From: Gammaproteobacteria bacterium 50_400_T64 | GTDB taxonomy: Bacteria; Pseudomonadota; Gammaproteobacteria; Pseudomonadales; Porticoccaceae | Assembly: GCA_002162755.1 (NCBI GenBank) | Contig: MAAS01000019.1 | Coordinates: forward strand, 1-64,000 | Reading direction: 5' to 3' | DNA length: 64,000 nucleotides | Shown: positions 17,883-29,872 of the stretch, one piece after another | How the letters are laid out: each line of letters begins with the position of its first letter | Numbering within the stretch: position 1 is the stretch's first letter | Notes under the pieces: generated by a model | Databases searched by the model: none | The model's input: the letters and a program-made list of their open reading frames with translations, nothing else | Told to the model about the DNA's origin: nothing | Made by a program: the position numbers and the translations under genes

Positions 17883-18586
17883 TCGTACAACTCACCCTTT
17901 TCCAAAACCAGTGTGCGATCCATCTGGGCCGCGATATCTCTATCGTGGGTGACGATGATGAAACTAATGCCAAGATCAGCATTGAGTTCGAGCAAAAGCT
18001 GAAGAACCGTTTCAGCCGTGTCGGCATCGAGATTACCCGTTGGCTCATCCATCAACACACAGGAAGGCTCAGATACCAGAGCGCGGGCGATGGCGACCCG
18101 CTGACGTTCGCCACCGGAAAGGGTTGAAGGTTTATGCTTGAGACGCTGACCCAGACCCACACGCTCGAGTATTACTCGGGCACGCTGCTGTGCTTTGCTA
18201 CGTTTTACACCGCCGATTAACAGTGGCATCGCGACGTTCTCAAGGGCTGTAAACTCTCCCAGTAAGTGGTGAAACTGATAGACGAAACCAAGCTGCTGGT
18301 TGCGCCACTGAGCAGACTGCGACTCACTCATCGTAGCGAAATTCTGACCACTGACGATGACCTCACCGCTACTCACCTGATCCAGGCCCCCGAGCATATT
18401 TAACAGGGTGGATTTACCAGAACCGGAGGCACCGATAATCGCCAACTTTTCACCGGTTTTAATCGTCAGGTTAATATTCGAAAGCACGCGGAGTTCGTTG
18501 TCACCCTCTAAATAGGACTTCGACAGCGCTCGGCAATCGATCACGAGTTGGCTGTTGTCGTTGCTATTTCTATCGTTACAACTGCT
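17870..18586 (-). CDS. lolD: LolD, ATPase of the lipoprotein-releasing complex
   Basis: LolD supplies ATP hydrolysis to LolCE. From ATG 18586, which has GGAGAG upstream, the protein has 238 residues. Motifs seen are Walker A GASGSGKSTL, the Q-loop in LGFVYQFHHLLGEFTALENV, the LolD-specific HHLL segment, the ABC signature LSGGERQRVAIARAL, Walker B CVLMDEPTGNLD and the switch His in FIIVTHDRDIA. An open frame extends further upstream into lolC, but those starts lack a good SD. The gene is flanked by its two permease partners with 4-30 bp spacing. Confidence 0.95.
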   Translation of the reverse strand, partial: SSCNDRNSNDNSQLVIDCRALSKSYLEGDNELRVLSNINLTIKTGEKLAIIGASGSGKSTLLNMLGGLDQVSSGEVIVSGQNFATMSESQSAQWRNQQLGFVYQFHHLLGEFTALENVAMPLLIGGVKRSKAQQRARVILERVGLGQRLKHKPSTLSGGERQRVAIARALVSEPSCVLMDEPTGNLDADTAETVLQLLLELNADLGISFIIVTHDRDIAAQMDRTLVLEKGELYECPA

Positions 18587-18614
18587 CATCGACTCTCCAT
18601 TATTTGTAGCGCCA

Positions 18615-19853
18615 TTATTCATAACGTAAGGCTTCCGCCGGTGGCACTTTACCTGCACGCCAGGCCGGATAAAGAGTCGCCAGCACACTGAGCACCACAC
18701 CCAGACTGCCAACTAAAATGACATCAGGCCACTGTAAATGAGAGGGTAAGGCCGTAATAAAATACAGCGCGGGATCGAACACCTGCGCGCCTACCAGGCC
18801 TTCCACAAAAGCGAGCACAGCACCAATATTAGGTGCCAATAAACAACCAGCAAGCACGCCGCAGGCAACACCAAAAATCCCGGTAACACCACCCTGGGTT
18901 CTAAAAATTGCAGTGATTGTCGGGGGCATCATGCCAAGGCTTCGTAACACCGCAATATCTTTGCGTTTTTCGTTCACCATTAATACCAAGCTGGCCACGA
19001 TATTGAAGGCCGCAACGCCGATAATGACTGACAGCAAAAGACCGACAACAGTTTTCTCTGTGCGAATAGCCTGGAATAACTGGGCCATCGACTGCTGCCA
19101 GGTTTCAAGTTGATAGCCCTGTGCCGAGATATCGGCACGCAGGGAAGAAAGCCCAGGCATAACAAAGGGGTCATCAAAAAACAGCCGCAAACCGCTGACT
19201 TTTTGCCCCATTCGCAACAAGCGCCCAAGATCATTGATGTGCATAAAGGCAACACCACTATCGATTTGCGCCCCGACCTGAAATACACCCAGTACGGTGA
19301 CCTGTTTGACGCGAGGAAAAACACCTAATGGTGTGACAGTCAATTCGGGCAAGGTCAGCAATAAGCGGTCGCCAACTTGAACGCCAAGACTACGGGCCAG
19401 CAGCGCACCCAGTACCACGCCATAAGTACCCGGCTGTAGTTTTTCGACCTGTGCTGCCAGAGGGCTTGAGCCTGACAACAAACCGTTGTGGCTGGCATCG
19501 GGCAATACGCCCTGCACACTGACACCCTGAAAATAGGATCTGGAGGTGAGCATGGCCTGACCATCAATATAGGGGATAGCCGCGGTGATTTGATGTTGCT
19601 GTAAGGAATCCGCCAGAACCTTCCAATCTTCAAGTCCATGCGGGACATTAATTGTTGCGTGAGGGATAACTTCGAGCAGGCGCGTTTTTATTTCCCGGTC
19701 AAAGCCGTTCATTACCGATAGCACAACGATCAACACCATCACGCCGAGGCTCATCGCCAGAAAAGAAAACAGCGTAACAAAAGAGCCAAAGCCGTCGGAT
19801 CGACCACTGGTAATGTAGCGCAAGCCAATAAAAACAGGGAGACGAATACCCAT
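18615..19853 (-). CDS. lolC: LolC/LolE-type lipoprotein-releasing ABC permease (upstream copy)
   Basis: This is the first gene of lolCDE. The start at 19853 gives MGIRLPVFIGLRYITSGRSD, the family N-terminus; the frame stays open 99 bp further up, without family similarity. The first TM (FLAMSLGVMVLIVVLSVMNG) is followed by FDREIKTRLLEVIPHATINV. The periplasmic domain spans about 65-265, and the last three TMs lead to YPAWRAGKVPPAEALRYE. Length (412) is typical. It shares architecture with the downstream permease, consistent with the ancient duplication that produced LolC and LolE. Confidence 0.9.
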   Translation of the reverse strand: MGIRLPVFIGLRYITSGRSDGFGSFVTLFSFLAMSLGVMVLIVVLSVMNGFDREIKTRLLEVIPHATINVPHGLEDWKVLADSLQQHQITAAIPYIDGQAMLTSRSYFQGVSVQGVLPDASHNGLLSGSSPLAAQVEKLQPGTYGVVLGALLARSLGVQVGDRLLLTLPELTVTPLGVFPRVKQVTVLGVFQVGAQIDSGVAFMHINDLGRLLRMGQKVSGLRLFFDDPFVMPGLSSLRADISAQGYQLETWQQSMAQLFQAIRTEKTVVGLLLSVIIGVAAFNIVASLVLMVNEKRKDIAVLRSLGMMPPTITAIFRTQGGVTGIFGVACGVLAGCLLAPNIGAVLAFVEGLVGAQVFDPALYFITALPSHLQWPDVILVGSLGVVLSVLATLYPAWRAGKVPPAEALRYE

Positions 19854-20063
19854 CGCTAGCGAAAAGAACTCGTGAGATTGGCCCTGGAAATAAAGACTCT
19901 GTCCGCTAACACTATTGCGCAGATACACGACAAAAAGCGCTGTATGTAGCAAAATCTTGATTGACTCGGCATATCAGCACCCCAACCTTGTACTTTCGAA
20001 CTTCAGACTGTCTATAATCTTGGCCTTCAAGTATCTTTATACCGCCCAAACTGGGAGTAAATT

Positions 20064-20372
20064 ATGGGAAAGTTATTCGCTGTTATTTTTACCACTGCCT
20101 TTATTGCACAGGCTTCATTTGCCGAGGTAATTAAGGTCCCCATCGGAACCCAGGCTGCCGATAATCAGCACTTGCAACTACCCAGAAATGGTCAAAGCCG
20201 AGTAAGTGTGCAAAACGAATTTGGCGCGCCCGAGGCCATGAATGACGCCGTTGGCGAGCCACCTATTTCATCTTGGCAATATCGCGACTACATCGTCTAC
20301 TTTGAATATGATCATGTCTTGCACAGCGTGCTTAAGCATACTGCCAAAAACCTGGACACTGAAACGAACTAG
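20064..20372 (+). CDS. Conserved small periplasmic protein of unknown function
   Basis: This 102-residue protein has a Sec signal peptide (MGKLFAVIFTTAFIAQASFA) and a compact conserved body: VPIGTQAADNQHLQLPRNGQ, VQNEFGAPEAM, then GEPPISSWQYRDYIVYFEYD HVLHSVLKH. Related proteins are widespread in Pseudomonas-like gammaproteobacteria and are sometimes named phosphodiesterase without evidence. The function is unknown. It is divergent from lolC and convergent with nqrM, only 11 bp from its stop. Confidence 0.75.
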   Translation: MGKLFAVIFTTAFIAQASFAEVIKVPIGTQAADNQHLQLPRNGQSRVSVQNEFGAPEAMNDAVGEPPISSWQYRDYIVYFEYDHVLHSVLKHTAKNLDTETN

Positions 20373-20383
20373 AGGCAGCAAAC

Positions 20384-20635
20384 TTATCTACCGGGATCCT
20401 TTGTAGCGTCATAGCTCAGCTCGGTAGATAAGTCATCCGACAAGGAAGCTACGCGATCCTGCTCCTCATCACACTTCTTCATATCACCACCACAAATATC
20501 ACAACTGCGATCCAGGCCCAGGGCAGCGATGCCGCCACAGGTGCCTTTAATCGGCTTGTTGGAGAAAATCACACCGATGGCCATACCGGCAACCAGCAGC
20601 AATAAAAAGAAAAACGTGAAAACCAGCTCAAACAT
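20384..20635 (-). CDS. nqrM: NqrM, Na+-NQR maturation factor
   Basis: NqrM (formerly DUF539) is needed to mature Na+-NQR, probably by delivering iron for the cluster held between NqrD and NqrE. The 83-residue protein has one N-terminal TM ([20 protein letters not shown]) and four cysteines in [25 protein letters not shown], the family pattern. It starts at the base where apbE ends, so the two are translationally linked at the end of the nqr operon. Confidence 0.95.
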   Translation of the reverse strand: MFELVFTFFFLLLLVAGMAIGVIFSNKPIKGTCGGIAALGLDRSCDICGGDMKKCDEEQDRVASLSDDLSTELSYDATKDPGR

Positions 20636-21672
20636 TATTCAGCTCCGTCCAGATAGGGCTTAAAAGCATCACTATAACTTGCCTGAAAACCATCAGCCGT
20701 TTTGACCAACAGGTAGACGGGAATGTCCCGCTGCCCTGCCAGTTCGAGAGTTTTATCAGCACCCAGCACCATAAATGCCGTCGCCAACGCATCCGCTACC
20801 CCGGCGGTATCAGCCAGCACGGTCACCGAAGCCAGGTTATGAATAATCGGTTTACCACTGCGCGGATCAATGGTGTGGGAGTAACGCACACCTTCGCGCT
20901 CAAAGTAATTGCGGTAATCACCCGATGTCGCAATACCGATGTTACTGACTGCGATAACCTTTTCAATGCCACCCTGCACCAGGCTCGGCACTTCTATGGC
21001 AATGCGCCAGGGCGTGCCCTTGCGATTATGGCCCGCGAGCTGTAATTCACCGCCGACTTCCACAAGAAAGTTACCAAAGCCCCAGGCTTTCAATAAAGCC
21101 GCCACTTGCTGAGCTGCATAGCCCTTAGCAATGGCCGATAAATCGAGTTCAATTTCCGCCAACTTACTGACTTTATTATCACTGCCCAGGCGCAATTGCC
21201 CAAGGTCGACCCTGGGCATCAAAGCATTTATCTCAACCTCAGAAGGTACTTTGTCACCGGTGTCCTCGGGGCCAAAACCCCAAAGATCAACCAACGGGCC
21301 GACAGTGGGATCGAAGGCGCCGAGGCTCAAAGCATGGATATGCTGGGCGCCCTGCAAGACCTGCCACAGATCGGCACTGATTGTTATCTCTTTACCGACC
21401 GCCAATCGATTCAAGTTATTCAACTCGGAATCGGGCTTATAGGTGCTCATTGACTGGTCGAGCTGCCCAAGTAGCTCGGCGACTGCACCTTCAACGCCGT
21501 CGGGAAAGCGCCCAGCATCGGTCACCACAGTAATGTGGTAACTGGTACCCATGGTTTGACCGGCAAAGGACAGATCAATATCTTTACGGGTACAGGCTGA
21601 GAGCAGGTAGAGACAGGCCAGCAGAAACAAAAACGAGGCCGATAAAGGCCCCGTTCTAGTACGATAATTCAC
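20635..21672 (-). CDS. apbE: ApbE, FAD:protein FMN transferase (lipoprotein)
   Basis: ApbE attaches FMN covalently to threonines of NqrB and NqrC in the periplasm. A signal peptide ends in the lipobox LYLLSAC. The ApbE body includes [58 protein letters not shown], and [20 protein letters not shown] followed by [12 protein letters not shown]. The Asp-rich metal site is in the last two. I chose GTG 21672, just after the nqrF stop, as it gives a normal signal peptide; ATGs at 21693 and 21711 lie inside nqrF and remain possible. Confidence 0.92.
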   Translation of the reverse strand: MNYRTRTGPLSASFLFLLACLYLLSACTRKDIDLSFAGQTMGTSYHITVVTDAGRFPDGVEGAVAELLGQLDQSMSTYKPDSELNNLNRLAVGKEITISADLWQVLQGAQHIHALSLGAFDPTVGPLVDLWGFGPEDTGDKVPSEVEINALMPRVDLGQLRLGSDNKVSKLAEIELDLSAIAKGYAAQQVAALLKAWGFGNFLVEVGGELQLAGHNRKGTPWRIAIEVPSLVQGGIEKVIAVSNIGIATSGDYRNYFEREGVRYSHTIDPRSGKPIIHNLASVTVLADTAGVADALATAFMVLGADKTLELAGQRDIPVYLLVKTADGFQASYSDAFKPYLDGAE

Positions 21673-21676
21673 CGTA

Positions 21677-22909
21677 TTAACCGCCGAAGTCATCGAGGAA
21701 AATATGATCATCCTCTACACCCAGGCTGTGCAGTAACTGAATGACTGCCGCTGTCATCATCGGTGGCCCACACATATAGAATTCACAATCTTCCGGCGCT
21801 TCGTGTGCCTTGAGATACTCTTCGAATAAGACATTGTGAATAAAGCCGGTCAGGCCATCCCAGTTATCTTCGGGCTGGGGCTCAGACAGGGCAACATGCC
21901 ATTCGAAATTCTCATTTTCACGAGCCAGCATGTCGTACTCGTCCTGGTAGAACATCTCGCGCAAGCTGCGCGCGCCGTACCAGAAGCTCATTTTACGCGT
22001 GGTGTTCAAGCGCTTGAGCTGATCAAAGATGTGCGAACGCATTGGCGCCATACCCGCACCACCGCCAACAAAAATCATCTCTTTATCAGTGTCGGTCGCA
22101 AAAAACTCACCGAAGGGGCCGTAGACGGTGATCGTATCACCCGGCTTCAGACTGAATACGTAGGAAGACATCTGCCCGGGGGGCAAACCCTGAGTGCGCG
22201 GTGGTGGTGCTGCAACGCGAATATTAAACTTAACGATGCCCTCTTCTTCCGGGTAATTCGCCATTGAATAGGCACGAATAACGGGCTCATCAACCTTTGA
22301 CTCGAGGTCGAAGAAATTAAAGTGGTTCCAGTCACCACGGTATTCTTCTTCAATATCAAAGTCGCTAAACTTAATGTGGTGGGGTGGTGCTTCGAGTTGT
22401 ACATAGCCACCGGCGCGGAAATCAACGCTCTCGCCCTCGGGCAAACGCAAAGTCAACTCTTTAATAAAGGTCGCCACGTTGGGGTTAGACTCAACAACAC
22501 ATTCCCATTGCTTCACGCCGAAGACTTCTTCGGGTACGACAATTTTCATGTCTTGCTTAACCGGCACCTGACAGGATAAACGCCAGCCTTCAGCCGCTTC
22601 ACGGCGGGTGAAATGTACCTCTTCCGTGGGCAGGATAGAACCGCCGCCCTCAGTCACGATGCACTTACACTGGGCGCAACTACCACCACCGCCACAGGCC
22701 GATGCCAGGAACAGGTCATTGGCAGCCAGGGTTTGTAGCAGCTTATCACCGGCAGGTGAGGTCACTGTTTTTTCGCCATTAATTTCAATCGTTACGTCGC
22801 CACTACTAACCAGGCGAGATCTTGCCGCCAGGATAAAGGCAACCAGGGCCAGAACGATGCCGGAAAACATCGCGACGCCAAGAATGATGGTTATATTTTC
22901 CATATTCAT
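21677..22909 (-). CDS. nqrF: NqrF, NADH dehydrogenase subunit of Na+-NQR
   Basis: NqrF oxidises NADH and feeds electrons into the Na+ pump. The 410-residue protein has an N-terminal TM (residues 6-29), a [2Fe-2S] ferredoxin domain with Cys72, Cys78, Cys81 ([13 protein letters not shown]) and Cys113. The FAD domain carries [13 protein letters not shown] near residue 210 and the NADH domain carries [19 protein letters not shown] near 275. The end [17 protein letters not shown] is typical. It directly follows nqrE by 19 bp. Confidence 0.97.
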   Translation of the reverse strand: MNMENITIILGVAMFSGIVLALVAFILAARSRLVSSGDVTIEINGEKTVTSPAGDKLLQTLAANDLFLASACGGGGSCAQCKCIVTEGGGSILPTEEVHFTRREAAEGWRLSCQVPVKQDMKIVVPEEVFGVKQWECVVESNPNVATFIKELTLRLPEGESVDFRAGGYVQLEAPPHHIKFSDFDIEEEYRGDWNHFNFFDLESKVDEPVIRAYSMANYPEEEGIVKFNIRVAAPPPRTQGLPPGQMSSYVFSLKPGDTITVYGPFGEFFATDTDKEMIFVGGGAGMAPMRSHIFDQLKRLNTTRKMSFWYGARSLREMFYQDEYDMLARENENFEWHVALSEPQPEDNWDGLTGFIHNVLFEEYLKAHEAPEDCEFYMCGPPMMTAAVIQLLHSLGVEDDHIFLDDFGG

Positions 22910-22928
22910 AAAACTCTCTACCTCGCCC

Positions 22929-23546
22929 TTACAGGTTCATGCCGCCGAAGGACATAAAGCCCAAAGACATCAAGCCAACAATCATAAATGTGCCACCAAG
23001 GCCACGTAGACCGTGGGGCATATCACTATACTTAAGCTTTTCACGAATACCCGCCAGAGCCACGATAGCTAGCGCCCAACCGATACCCGCGCCCAAACCA
23101 TAGACAGTACTCTCAACAAAGTCATAGTCGCGTTCAACCATAAACAGTGAGGCACCCATAATGGCGCAGTTAACCGTAATCAGGGGCAGGAAGACACCGA
23201 GAGTGTTGTATAAAGCCGGCATATAACGGTCGAGTACCATTTCTAGAATTTGCACGATGGCGGCAATCACACCGATATAGGTTAAGAGCCCCAAAAAGCT
23301 CAGATCCACATCTTTCATGCTCTCAATGCCAGTCCAGCTCAACGCGCCTTCTGCCAGCAAAAAGGTATAGAGCAGGTTGTTGACCGGTACGGTAATGGCC
23401 AATACAGCAACCACCGCGATACCCAGACCAATCGCCGCTTCAATTTTCTTCGAGATGGCCAGTAAGGTACACATACCGAGGAAGAAACTCAGCGCCATAT
23501 TCTCAATAAAAACAGAACGAATAAATAAACTCAGATATTCAGCCAT
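22929..23546 (-). CDS. nqrE: NqrE, membrane subunit of Na+-NQR
   Basis: NqrE and NqrD are inverted homologues that together hold an intramembrane iron-sulfur centre. The 205-residue protein has six TMs. The candidate ligands are Cys26 ([12 protein letters not shown]) and Cys127 ([14 protein letters not shown]), at the ends of two half-helices. It overlaps the nqrD stop by one base (TAATG), indicating coupled translation. Confidence 0.96.
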   Translation of the reverse strand: MAEYLSLFIRSVFIENMALSFFLGMCTLLAISKKIEAAIGLGIAVVAVLAITVPVNNLLYTFLLAEGALSWTGIESMKDVDLSFLGLLTYIGVIAAIVQILEMVLDRYMPALYNTLGVFLPLITVNCAIMGASLFMVERDYDFVESTVYGLGAGIGWALAIVALAGIREKLKYSDMPHGLRGLGGTFMIVGLMSLGFMSFGGMNL

Positions 23547-24208
23547 TACGCCACCTCCGCTCGTGTATTAGGCGCCATCTCAAAGTCAGCCGCCTCAACC
23601 TGGTCCGTTTTGAAGGTACGCAATACCCAAATAAAGCCACCAATTAGGAAGAAGGCACTCGGTGGTAACAACAGCAAACCGTTAGGTACATACCATCCGC
23701 CGGTGCTCACTACAGGCAATATTTGAATGCCGAGTAAAGAGCCGGAACCAAAGAGTTCGCGTATTACGGCCAGAGCGATCAAAATAACGCTGTAACCCAG
23801 ACCGTTGCCGATACCATCAAGGAAGCTCGCCACTGGCGGGTTCTTCATCGCGTAAGCTTCAGCGCGACCCATAACAATACAGTTGGTAATAATCAGGCCA
23901 ACAAATACTGAAAGCTGCTTACTAACATCGTAAGCCACGGCTTTGAGCACCTGATCGACAACAATTACCAGCGAGGCAATGATGGTCATTTGCACGATAA
24001 TGCGGATATTACCGGGAATGTAATTGCGCACTAAAGAAACAAAAAAGTTTGAAAACGCCGTTACTACCGTTAGTGCCAGGCACATAACCAACGCTACCGA
24101 CAGTTGCGAGGTTACCGCCAGAGCAGAACAAATACCAAGTATCTGCAGTGCAATTGGATTGTTTTCGACAACCGGCTTAAACAGAATATCTTTCGTTTTT
24201 TCCGTCAT
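23546..24208 (-). CDS. nqrD: NqrD, membrane subunit of Na+-NQR
   Basis: This 220-residue, six-TM subunit is paralogous to NqrE. Cys27 ([13 protein letters not shown]) and Cys110 ([15 protein letters not shown]) are the expected partners of the NqrE cysteines in the buried iron site. It lies 2 bp after nqrC and shares a stop/start base with nqrE. Length and motif spacing are standard. Confidence 0.96.
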   Translation of the reverse strand: MTEKTKDILFKPVVENNPIALQILGICSALAVTSQLSVALVMCLALTVVTAFSNFFVSLVRNYIPGNIRIIVQMTIIASLVIVVDQVLKAVAYDVSKQLSVFVGLIITNCIVMGRAEAYAMKNPPVASFLDGIGNGLGYSVILIALAVIRELFGSGSLLGIQILPVVSTGGWYVPNGLLLLPPSAFFLIGGFIWVLRTFKTDQVEAADFEMAPNTRAEVA

Positions 24209-24210
24209 GA

Positions 24211-24984
24211 TTACGCCTCCCCTTCTTTAAGCTTGACCAAAAACGGTGCAAAACCGTTGTCGCCCAACCAAAACTGAATCAAGTTACTCACACCACGGCT
24301 AGTCAAGGTCGCCCCAGACAGGCCGTCGATCTGATATTCACTACCATCGCGGCTAGCATCAACCGAACCTTTAATAATCGTCAGTGCTGTTTTGCCCTCA
24401 CTATCAAAGACCTTTTTACCGACCCACTTGGCTTTCCACACAGGGTTGTCAACTTCGCCACCCAGACCCGGTGTTTCAGCGTGCTCGTAAAAGCCGAGGC
24501 CTGCAACAGTATTTAAATCGCCTTCCAGAGCGATAAAACCATAGAGCGTTGACCACAGTCCGTAACCCTTAACCGGCAAGATGACTTTATCAATGCCCTC
24601 AGAGCCTTCGACGATATAGACAGTGGCAATATTGGCGCGACGTGAAATTTTCGCCAGGTCATCGCTACCCACCAACTCTTCAGACTGAGCTGGATCTTTA
24701 CTGGCTTTTCGCTGGTCGTAAATGGCCACATCGACAGAGTCAGTGAATTTCCCTGTATTCAGATCAACGGCTCGCACCGTAATATCTTCAAACTGGCTAT
24801 CAACACTGACACCCTCTTTTAGCAAACCAGCCGCTGCGAGAATATTGGTTTTTCGATCGAGGTCTTTGTTGGCCTGCTGCATGGGTCGCAACAAAACAGC
24901 CGACGAAGCGACAACAATCGAACACACTACACAAAGGATCAGGGCAACGCTGAGCGTGCCGCCAACGGTATCTTTATTAAACAC
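24211..24984 (-). CDS. nqrC: NqrC, periplasmic FMN-binding subunit of Na+-NQR
   Basis: NqrC carries a covalent FMN on Thr226, in [14 protein letters not shown], which is the ApbE recognition motif. The GTG at 24984 is preferred over the ATG at 25005. It sits seven bases after a perfect GGAGG and overlaps the last codons of nqrB. From there the protein is (M)[20 protein letters not shown], with one N-terminal TM and a periplasmic FMN_bind domain. Length is 257 residues, matching the family. Confidence 0.95.
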   Translation of the reverse strand: MFNKDTVGGTLSVALILCVVCSIVVASSAVLLRPMQQANKDLDRKTNILAAAGLLKEGVSVDSQFEDITVRAVDLNTGKFTDSVDVAIYDQRKASKDPAQSEELVGSDDLAKISRRANIATVYIVEGSEGIDKVILPVKGYGLWSTLYGFIALEGDLNTVAGLGFYEHAETPGLGGEVDNPVWKAKWVGKKVFDSEGKTALTIIKGSVDASRDGSEYQIDGLSGATLTSRGVSNLIQFWLGDNGFAPFLVKLKEGEA

Positions 24985-26176
24985 GTGCAAGCCTCCGTTT
25001 AACATTTGACTGGACCACGAAATGATCGATCAATGGTGCAAAGAGATTGGCGAACAATATGGCCAACATCATACCTTCAGGGAAGGCTGGGTTGGTCACC
25101 CGAATCAACACCACCATGACACCGATCAAACCACCAAACCACATTTTACCGGCATTCGTCATAGAGGCCGACACGGGGTCGGTCGCCATAAACACCATAC
25201 CGAAAGCAAAGCCGCCAACCACCAAATGCCAGTGCCAGGGCATAGCAAACATAGGGTTAACATCAGAGCCAATCATGTTGAAGAGGGTCGATACTGAAAA
25301 CATACCAAGCATTACACCGAGCATTACCCGCCATGAAGCAATTCGCGTTAACAGCAACAATGCACCACCGATAAAGATAGCCAGTGTCGACACTTCACCC
25401 ACTGAACCAGGGATTCGACCAATAAAGGCATCCATCCAGGTCATCTGCGTTTCCAGTGCAGCCAGGCCGTCACTGGCAATCACAGACAATGCAGTCGCAC
25501 CAGTGAAGCCATCAACGGCGGTCCAAACTGCATCACCCGACATCGCAGCTGGGTAGGCAAAAAAGACAAAAGCACGCCCAGTTAACGCCGGGTTGAGGAA
25601 GTTTTTACCCGTGCCACCAAAGATCTCTTTACCGATAACGACACCAAAACTAATACCCAGAGCCACCATCCACAAAGGCAGGTCAGGCGGGCAAATCAGT
25701 GCAAAAAGAATAGAGGTAACAAAGAAGCCTTCGTTAATTTCATGGCCGCGTACTATCGAGAAAAGCACTTCCCAGAAGCCACCAACAATAAAGGTCACCA
25801 TATAAATAGGCACAAAGAACGCCGCGCCGTAAATAAAGCAGTCCCAGATACTGGCCGCATCCTGACCGGCGAACATGCCTATTAAAACACCGTGCCAACC
25901 GGCAACTTCACCACCGCCCATCGCAGCCATGGCCGTATTGGCCTGAAAACCCAGGTTATACATGCCGTAAAACATGGCCGGGAAAGCGGCAAGCCAAACG
26001 GTGATCATCACCCGCTTTAAATCAATGCCATCACGAACGTGAGGGCCTGCTTTGGTCACACTGGAGGGGGAATAAAAAATAGTATCCGCCGCTTCATAGA
26101 GGGCGTACCACTTTTCGTACTTACCACCTTTTTCAAAGTGCGGTTCTATCGAGTCTAGAATCTTTCTCAAACCCAT
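24977..26176 (-). CDS. nqrB: NqrB, membrane FMN/riboflavin subunit of Na+-NQR
   Basis: NqrB is the main Na+-translocating subunit and binds covalent FMN at Thr228 in [10 protein letters not shown]. The 399-residue protein starts [20 protein letters not shown] and has about ten TMs. The segment [20 protein letters not shown] near residue 188 is strongly conserved. It follows nqrA by 3 bp, and its 3' end contains the SD of nqrC (GGAGG), so the two genes overlap. Confidence 0.97.
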   Translation of the reverse strand: MGLRKILDSIEPHFEKGGKYEKWYALYEAADTIFYSPSSVTKAGPHVRDGIDLKRVMITVWLAAFPAMFYGMYNLGFQANTAMAAMGGGEVAGWHGVLIGMFAGQDAASIWDCFIYGAAFFVPIYMVTFIVGGFWEVLFSIVRGHEINEGFFVTSILFALICPPDLPLWMVALGISFGVVIGKEIFGGTGKNFLNPALTGRAFVFFAYPAAMSGDAVWTAVDGFTGATALSVIASDGLAALETQMTWMDAFIGRIPGSVGEVSTLAIFIGGALLLLTRIASWRVMLGVMLGMFSVSTLFNMIGSDVNPMFAMPWHWHLVVGGFAFGMVFMATDPVSASMTNAGKMWFGGLIGVMVVLIRVTNPAFPEGMMLAILFANLFAPLIDHFVVQSNVKRRLARV

Positions 26177-26179
26177 GGC

Positions 26180-27580
<1,401 letters not shown>

Positions 27581-27618
27581 CTACCAGAAAGCAAACACCG
27601 TATTTCATGGGGGACATA

Positions 27619-27644
27619 CCGGCTACCGTACAAATAATAGCCGG
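27619..27644. promoter_or_regulatory. Inverted repeat and -10-like box upstream of nqrA
   Basis: CCGGCTA (27619-27625) pairs with TAGCCGG (27638-27644), about 100 bp ahead of nqrA. Just upstream, the minus strand has TATAAT (plus 27660-27665) as a good -10 box, but no convincing -35 hexamer at 16-18 bp. The repeat would therefore lie in the 5' leader or at the start of transcription. It may be a regulator site or an RNA hairpin. Confidence 0.35.
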
Positions 27645-27732
27645 AACAATCGGGCGGGAATTATAAAGAGGTCAGCGCCTATTTACCAGAGCAGTAGCCA
27701 CCGGAATAGTTATGACGCCGACCTGCATAACA

Positions 27733-29187
27733 TCAATTCGCCGACGGAAACATTGGCCAGCGCACGCCCGCCATTTGCTCCAAACAACGCAATACCTGAC
27801 AGCTGTAGCCAAACTCGTTGTCATACCAACAATAAAGCACACAGTTATCGCCATCAACGATGGTTGCCTGGGAATCAAAAATACAGGCGTGACGATCACC
27901 AACAAAGTCAGTCGACACCGCTTCACTCGAAATCGTATAACCAATTTGCTGCTGCAGCGGTGAAAACAACGCGCTGCGACGCATAAATTCATTCAGCTCT
28001 TCGCGATTGGTTTCGCGACCCAGACGCAGATTGAGAATGGCCATCGATACATTCGGAGTGGGTACACGAATCGCGTTGCCGGTCAGCTTACCTTCAAGCT
28101 GAGGAATAGCCTTGGCGACGGCCTTGGCAGCACCGGTTTCAGTCAATACCATATTGAGCGCAGCACTACGCCCACGACGCGCGCCGGAATGATAATTATC
28201 GATCAGATTTTGGTCGTTCGTGTAAGCGTGAACCGTTTCAACATGACCCCGCTCAACACCGTACTCATCAAGCAGAGCACGTAACACTGGCACAATGGCG
28301 TTAGTGGTGCAGGACGCTGCCGAAATAATGGTGCTATCTGCCTTTATTTCATTGTCGTTAACGCCGTAAACGATATTGGGAATATCACCCTTACCTGGCG
28401 CAGTCAACATCACCTTGCTAACACCTTTACACGCGAGATGCTGGCCAAGGCCTTTTTCGTCACGCCACACACCGGTGTTATCAATCACGATCGCATTGTT
28501 AATGCCGTATTCGGTGTAATCCACTTCGCTCGGCGAACCGGCGTAAATCACCTGAATTTCATTACCGTTGCAAATCAGCTTGTTCTCTTCTTCGATAACG
28601 CGAATCGTGCCTTTAAAAGAACCGTGCACTGAATCGCGTCGCAGCAAACTCGCGCGGGTCACCAGATCGCTATCGCTCTTACCCTTGCGAACCACAATAG
28701 CCCGCAAGCGCAGCAAATCACCGCCACCGGCTTTTTCAATGAGCAAACGCGCCACCAAACGGCCGATGCGGCCAAAACCGTAGAGCACCACATCTTGCGG
28801 CTCAGGCAATGGCTTTTGGTTTTTGGCGATCATCGCGCTCATCTCTTCGGTCAGGAAAGCTTTGGGGGCACGGCCCTCACCTTTTTCCTGATACGTCACC
28901 GTCAACTTACCGATGTCGATATGTGCCGGACCGATACCCATTTCTACCAGCGCCGTAATCATCGGGAAAGTTTCAAATTCTGACAGCTCGTTCTGCTCAA
29001 TCTGGCGCACAAAGCGGTGTGCCTTCATCAAATCGGTCACCGACAAATTGACCATATTGCGTCCATACATATAGAGCGAAATATTGTTTTCACGGTAGAG
29101 TTTGCCGATCAAGGGGATCATTGCCTCTGCCAGTGCTTCGCGCTCTTTCCAGTCTTTGAAGAAGTCAGTCGGTTGCGGTCTATTCAC
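27733..29187 (-). CDS. gap: Glyceraldehyde-3-phosphate dehydrogenase, long form
   Basis: This 484-residue GAPDH has a helical N-terminal extension of about 130 residues that ordinary GAPDH (about 335) lacks. The NAD domain begins VVLYGFGRIGRLVARLLI near residue 133, and the catalytic Cys293 is in ISAASCTTNAIVPVLRALLD. The downstream motifs HAYTNDQNLIDNYH and TGNAIRVPTPNVSMAILNL are standard. The same long form lies between nqr and mfd in Pseudomonas. The start is GTG 29187. The role of the extension is unknown; a gluconeogenic or regulatory role is often suggested but not shown here. Confidence 0.92.
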   Translation of the reverse strand: MNRPQPTDFFKDWKEREALAEAMIPLIGKLYRENNISLYMYGRNMVNLSVTDLMKAHRFVRQIEQNELSEFETFPMITALVEMGIGPAHIDIGKLTVTYQEKGEGRAPKAFLTEEMSAMIAKNQKPLPEPQDVVLYGFGRIGRLVARLLIEKAGGGDLLRLRAIVVRKGKSDSDLVTRASLLRRDSVHGSFKGTIRVIEEENKLICNGNEIQVIYAGSPSEVDYTEYGINNAIVIDNTGVWRDEKGLGQHLACKGVSKVMLTAPGKGDIPNIVYGVNDNEIKADSTIISAASCTTNAIVPVLRALLDEYGVERGHVETVHAYTNDQNLIDNYHSGARRGRSAALNMVLTETGAAKAVAKAIPQLEGKLTGNAIRVPTPNVSMAILNLRLGRETNREELNEFMRRSALFSPLQQQIGYTISSEAVSTDFVGDRHACIFDSQATIVDGDNCVLYCWYDNEFGYSCQVLRCLEQMAGVRWPMFPSAN

Positions 29188-29317
29188 GTTGTGTTACCTA
29201 CTTGTGAGTGATTGCCAGGAAGGATGGGTTCGATATCGCTATTGATAACATGCCGCCAAAAATAGCTGCGTATAAATTGGGCAGCTATTATCGTGATTCA
29301 CTTAGCGAAGTGCAACG

Positions 29318-29615
29318 GGTTATCGGCTTCCGCCATCACACCCGTGGCCGAGCAAAGATGGAGAGCTAGCTAATCTGCTCCTTTTTACCATAAGCGCCGT
29401 GGGCGTATGTGTTGCTGATGTTTTATTTGGCGTCGGTGATAGCCACTGTATGACCGGTGGCATCGTGGCGGCAACCGCCAAGCAACCTGCCTGTGCATCG
29501 ATAAAGGCCATCAACCTCAAGCCGCGGATGCAATGGAGGGGCGCGAAGATGGTTGCCGATACCTTCGTAGTGACAGCTATTGCTTTGCGGCACCCCGCCT
29601 CCTTGAACTATGACT
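29318..29615 (-). pseudogene. Decayed Rhs-core fragment
   Basis: The DNA is colinear with the Rhs core at 36061-36300 and in the same orientation. Matching blocks are GGTTATCGGCTTC, GCTAAT(C/T)TG(C/T)TCC, CCATA(A/G)GCGC(C/T)GT, GCGTCGGTGAT(A/C)GCCAC and GATAAAGGCCATCA. A possible continuation matching 36388-36450 (TTGCCGATACCTTCGTAGTG) follows after an internal gap. All frames are interrupted, so this is a relic with no product. Confidence 0.7.
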
Positions 29616-29788
29616 TGGTTATCAAGCCACCTGGGGTTCAGCCTGAACCCTTGATTTTTGATCTTCTAGCGATTTACAACAGCAAAAAGGAAGGTCAATA
29701 ACCACTTTATAGAAAACGCTGACTCAGATTAAACCCACTAATAACCTGCCATTTAACTGACACAATAAATTCACGAAACCGTAGTGTT

Positions 29789-29823
29789 TTCTCGCTACTG
29801 TAATCGCACTTATTTAGCGAGAA
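29789..29823. promoter_or_regulatory. Inverted repeat TTCTCGCTA / TAGCGAGAA before the PEP-CTERM gene
   Basis: Perfect 9-bp arms (29789-29797 and 29815-29823) flank a 17-base spacer, 50 bp upstream of the chosen start. It is placed where a regulator could bind or an mRNA leader hairpin could form. No sigma-54 -24/-12 pair, often found before PEP-CTERM genes, was seen. Confidence 0.4.
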
Positions 29824-29872
29824 GAAAACTGTGTTTATATTTAATCGCCCGCTAAAAACAAGAGGAACCCTA

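Larger units (their letters stand above)
29188..29872. other. Gap-to-PEP-CTERM interval with Rhs debris
   Basis: No intact gene is present in these 685 bp. Most of the space from 29318 to about 29615 is a decayed Rhs core fragment in minus-strand orientation. From 29620 to 29790 nothing was recognised. An inverted repeat at 29789-29823 precedes the PEP-CTERM gene. Confidence 0.6.
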
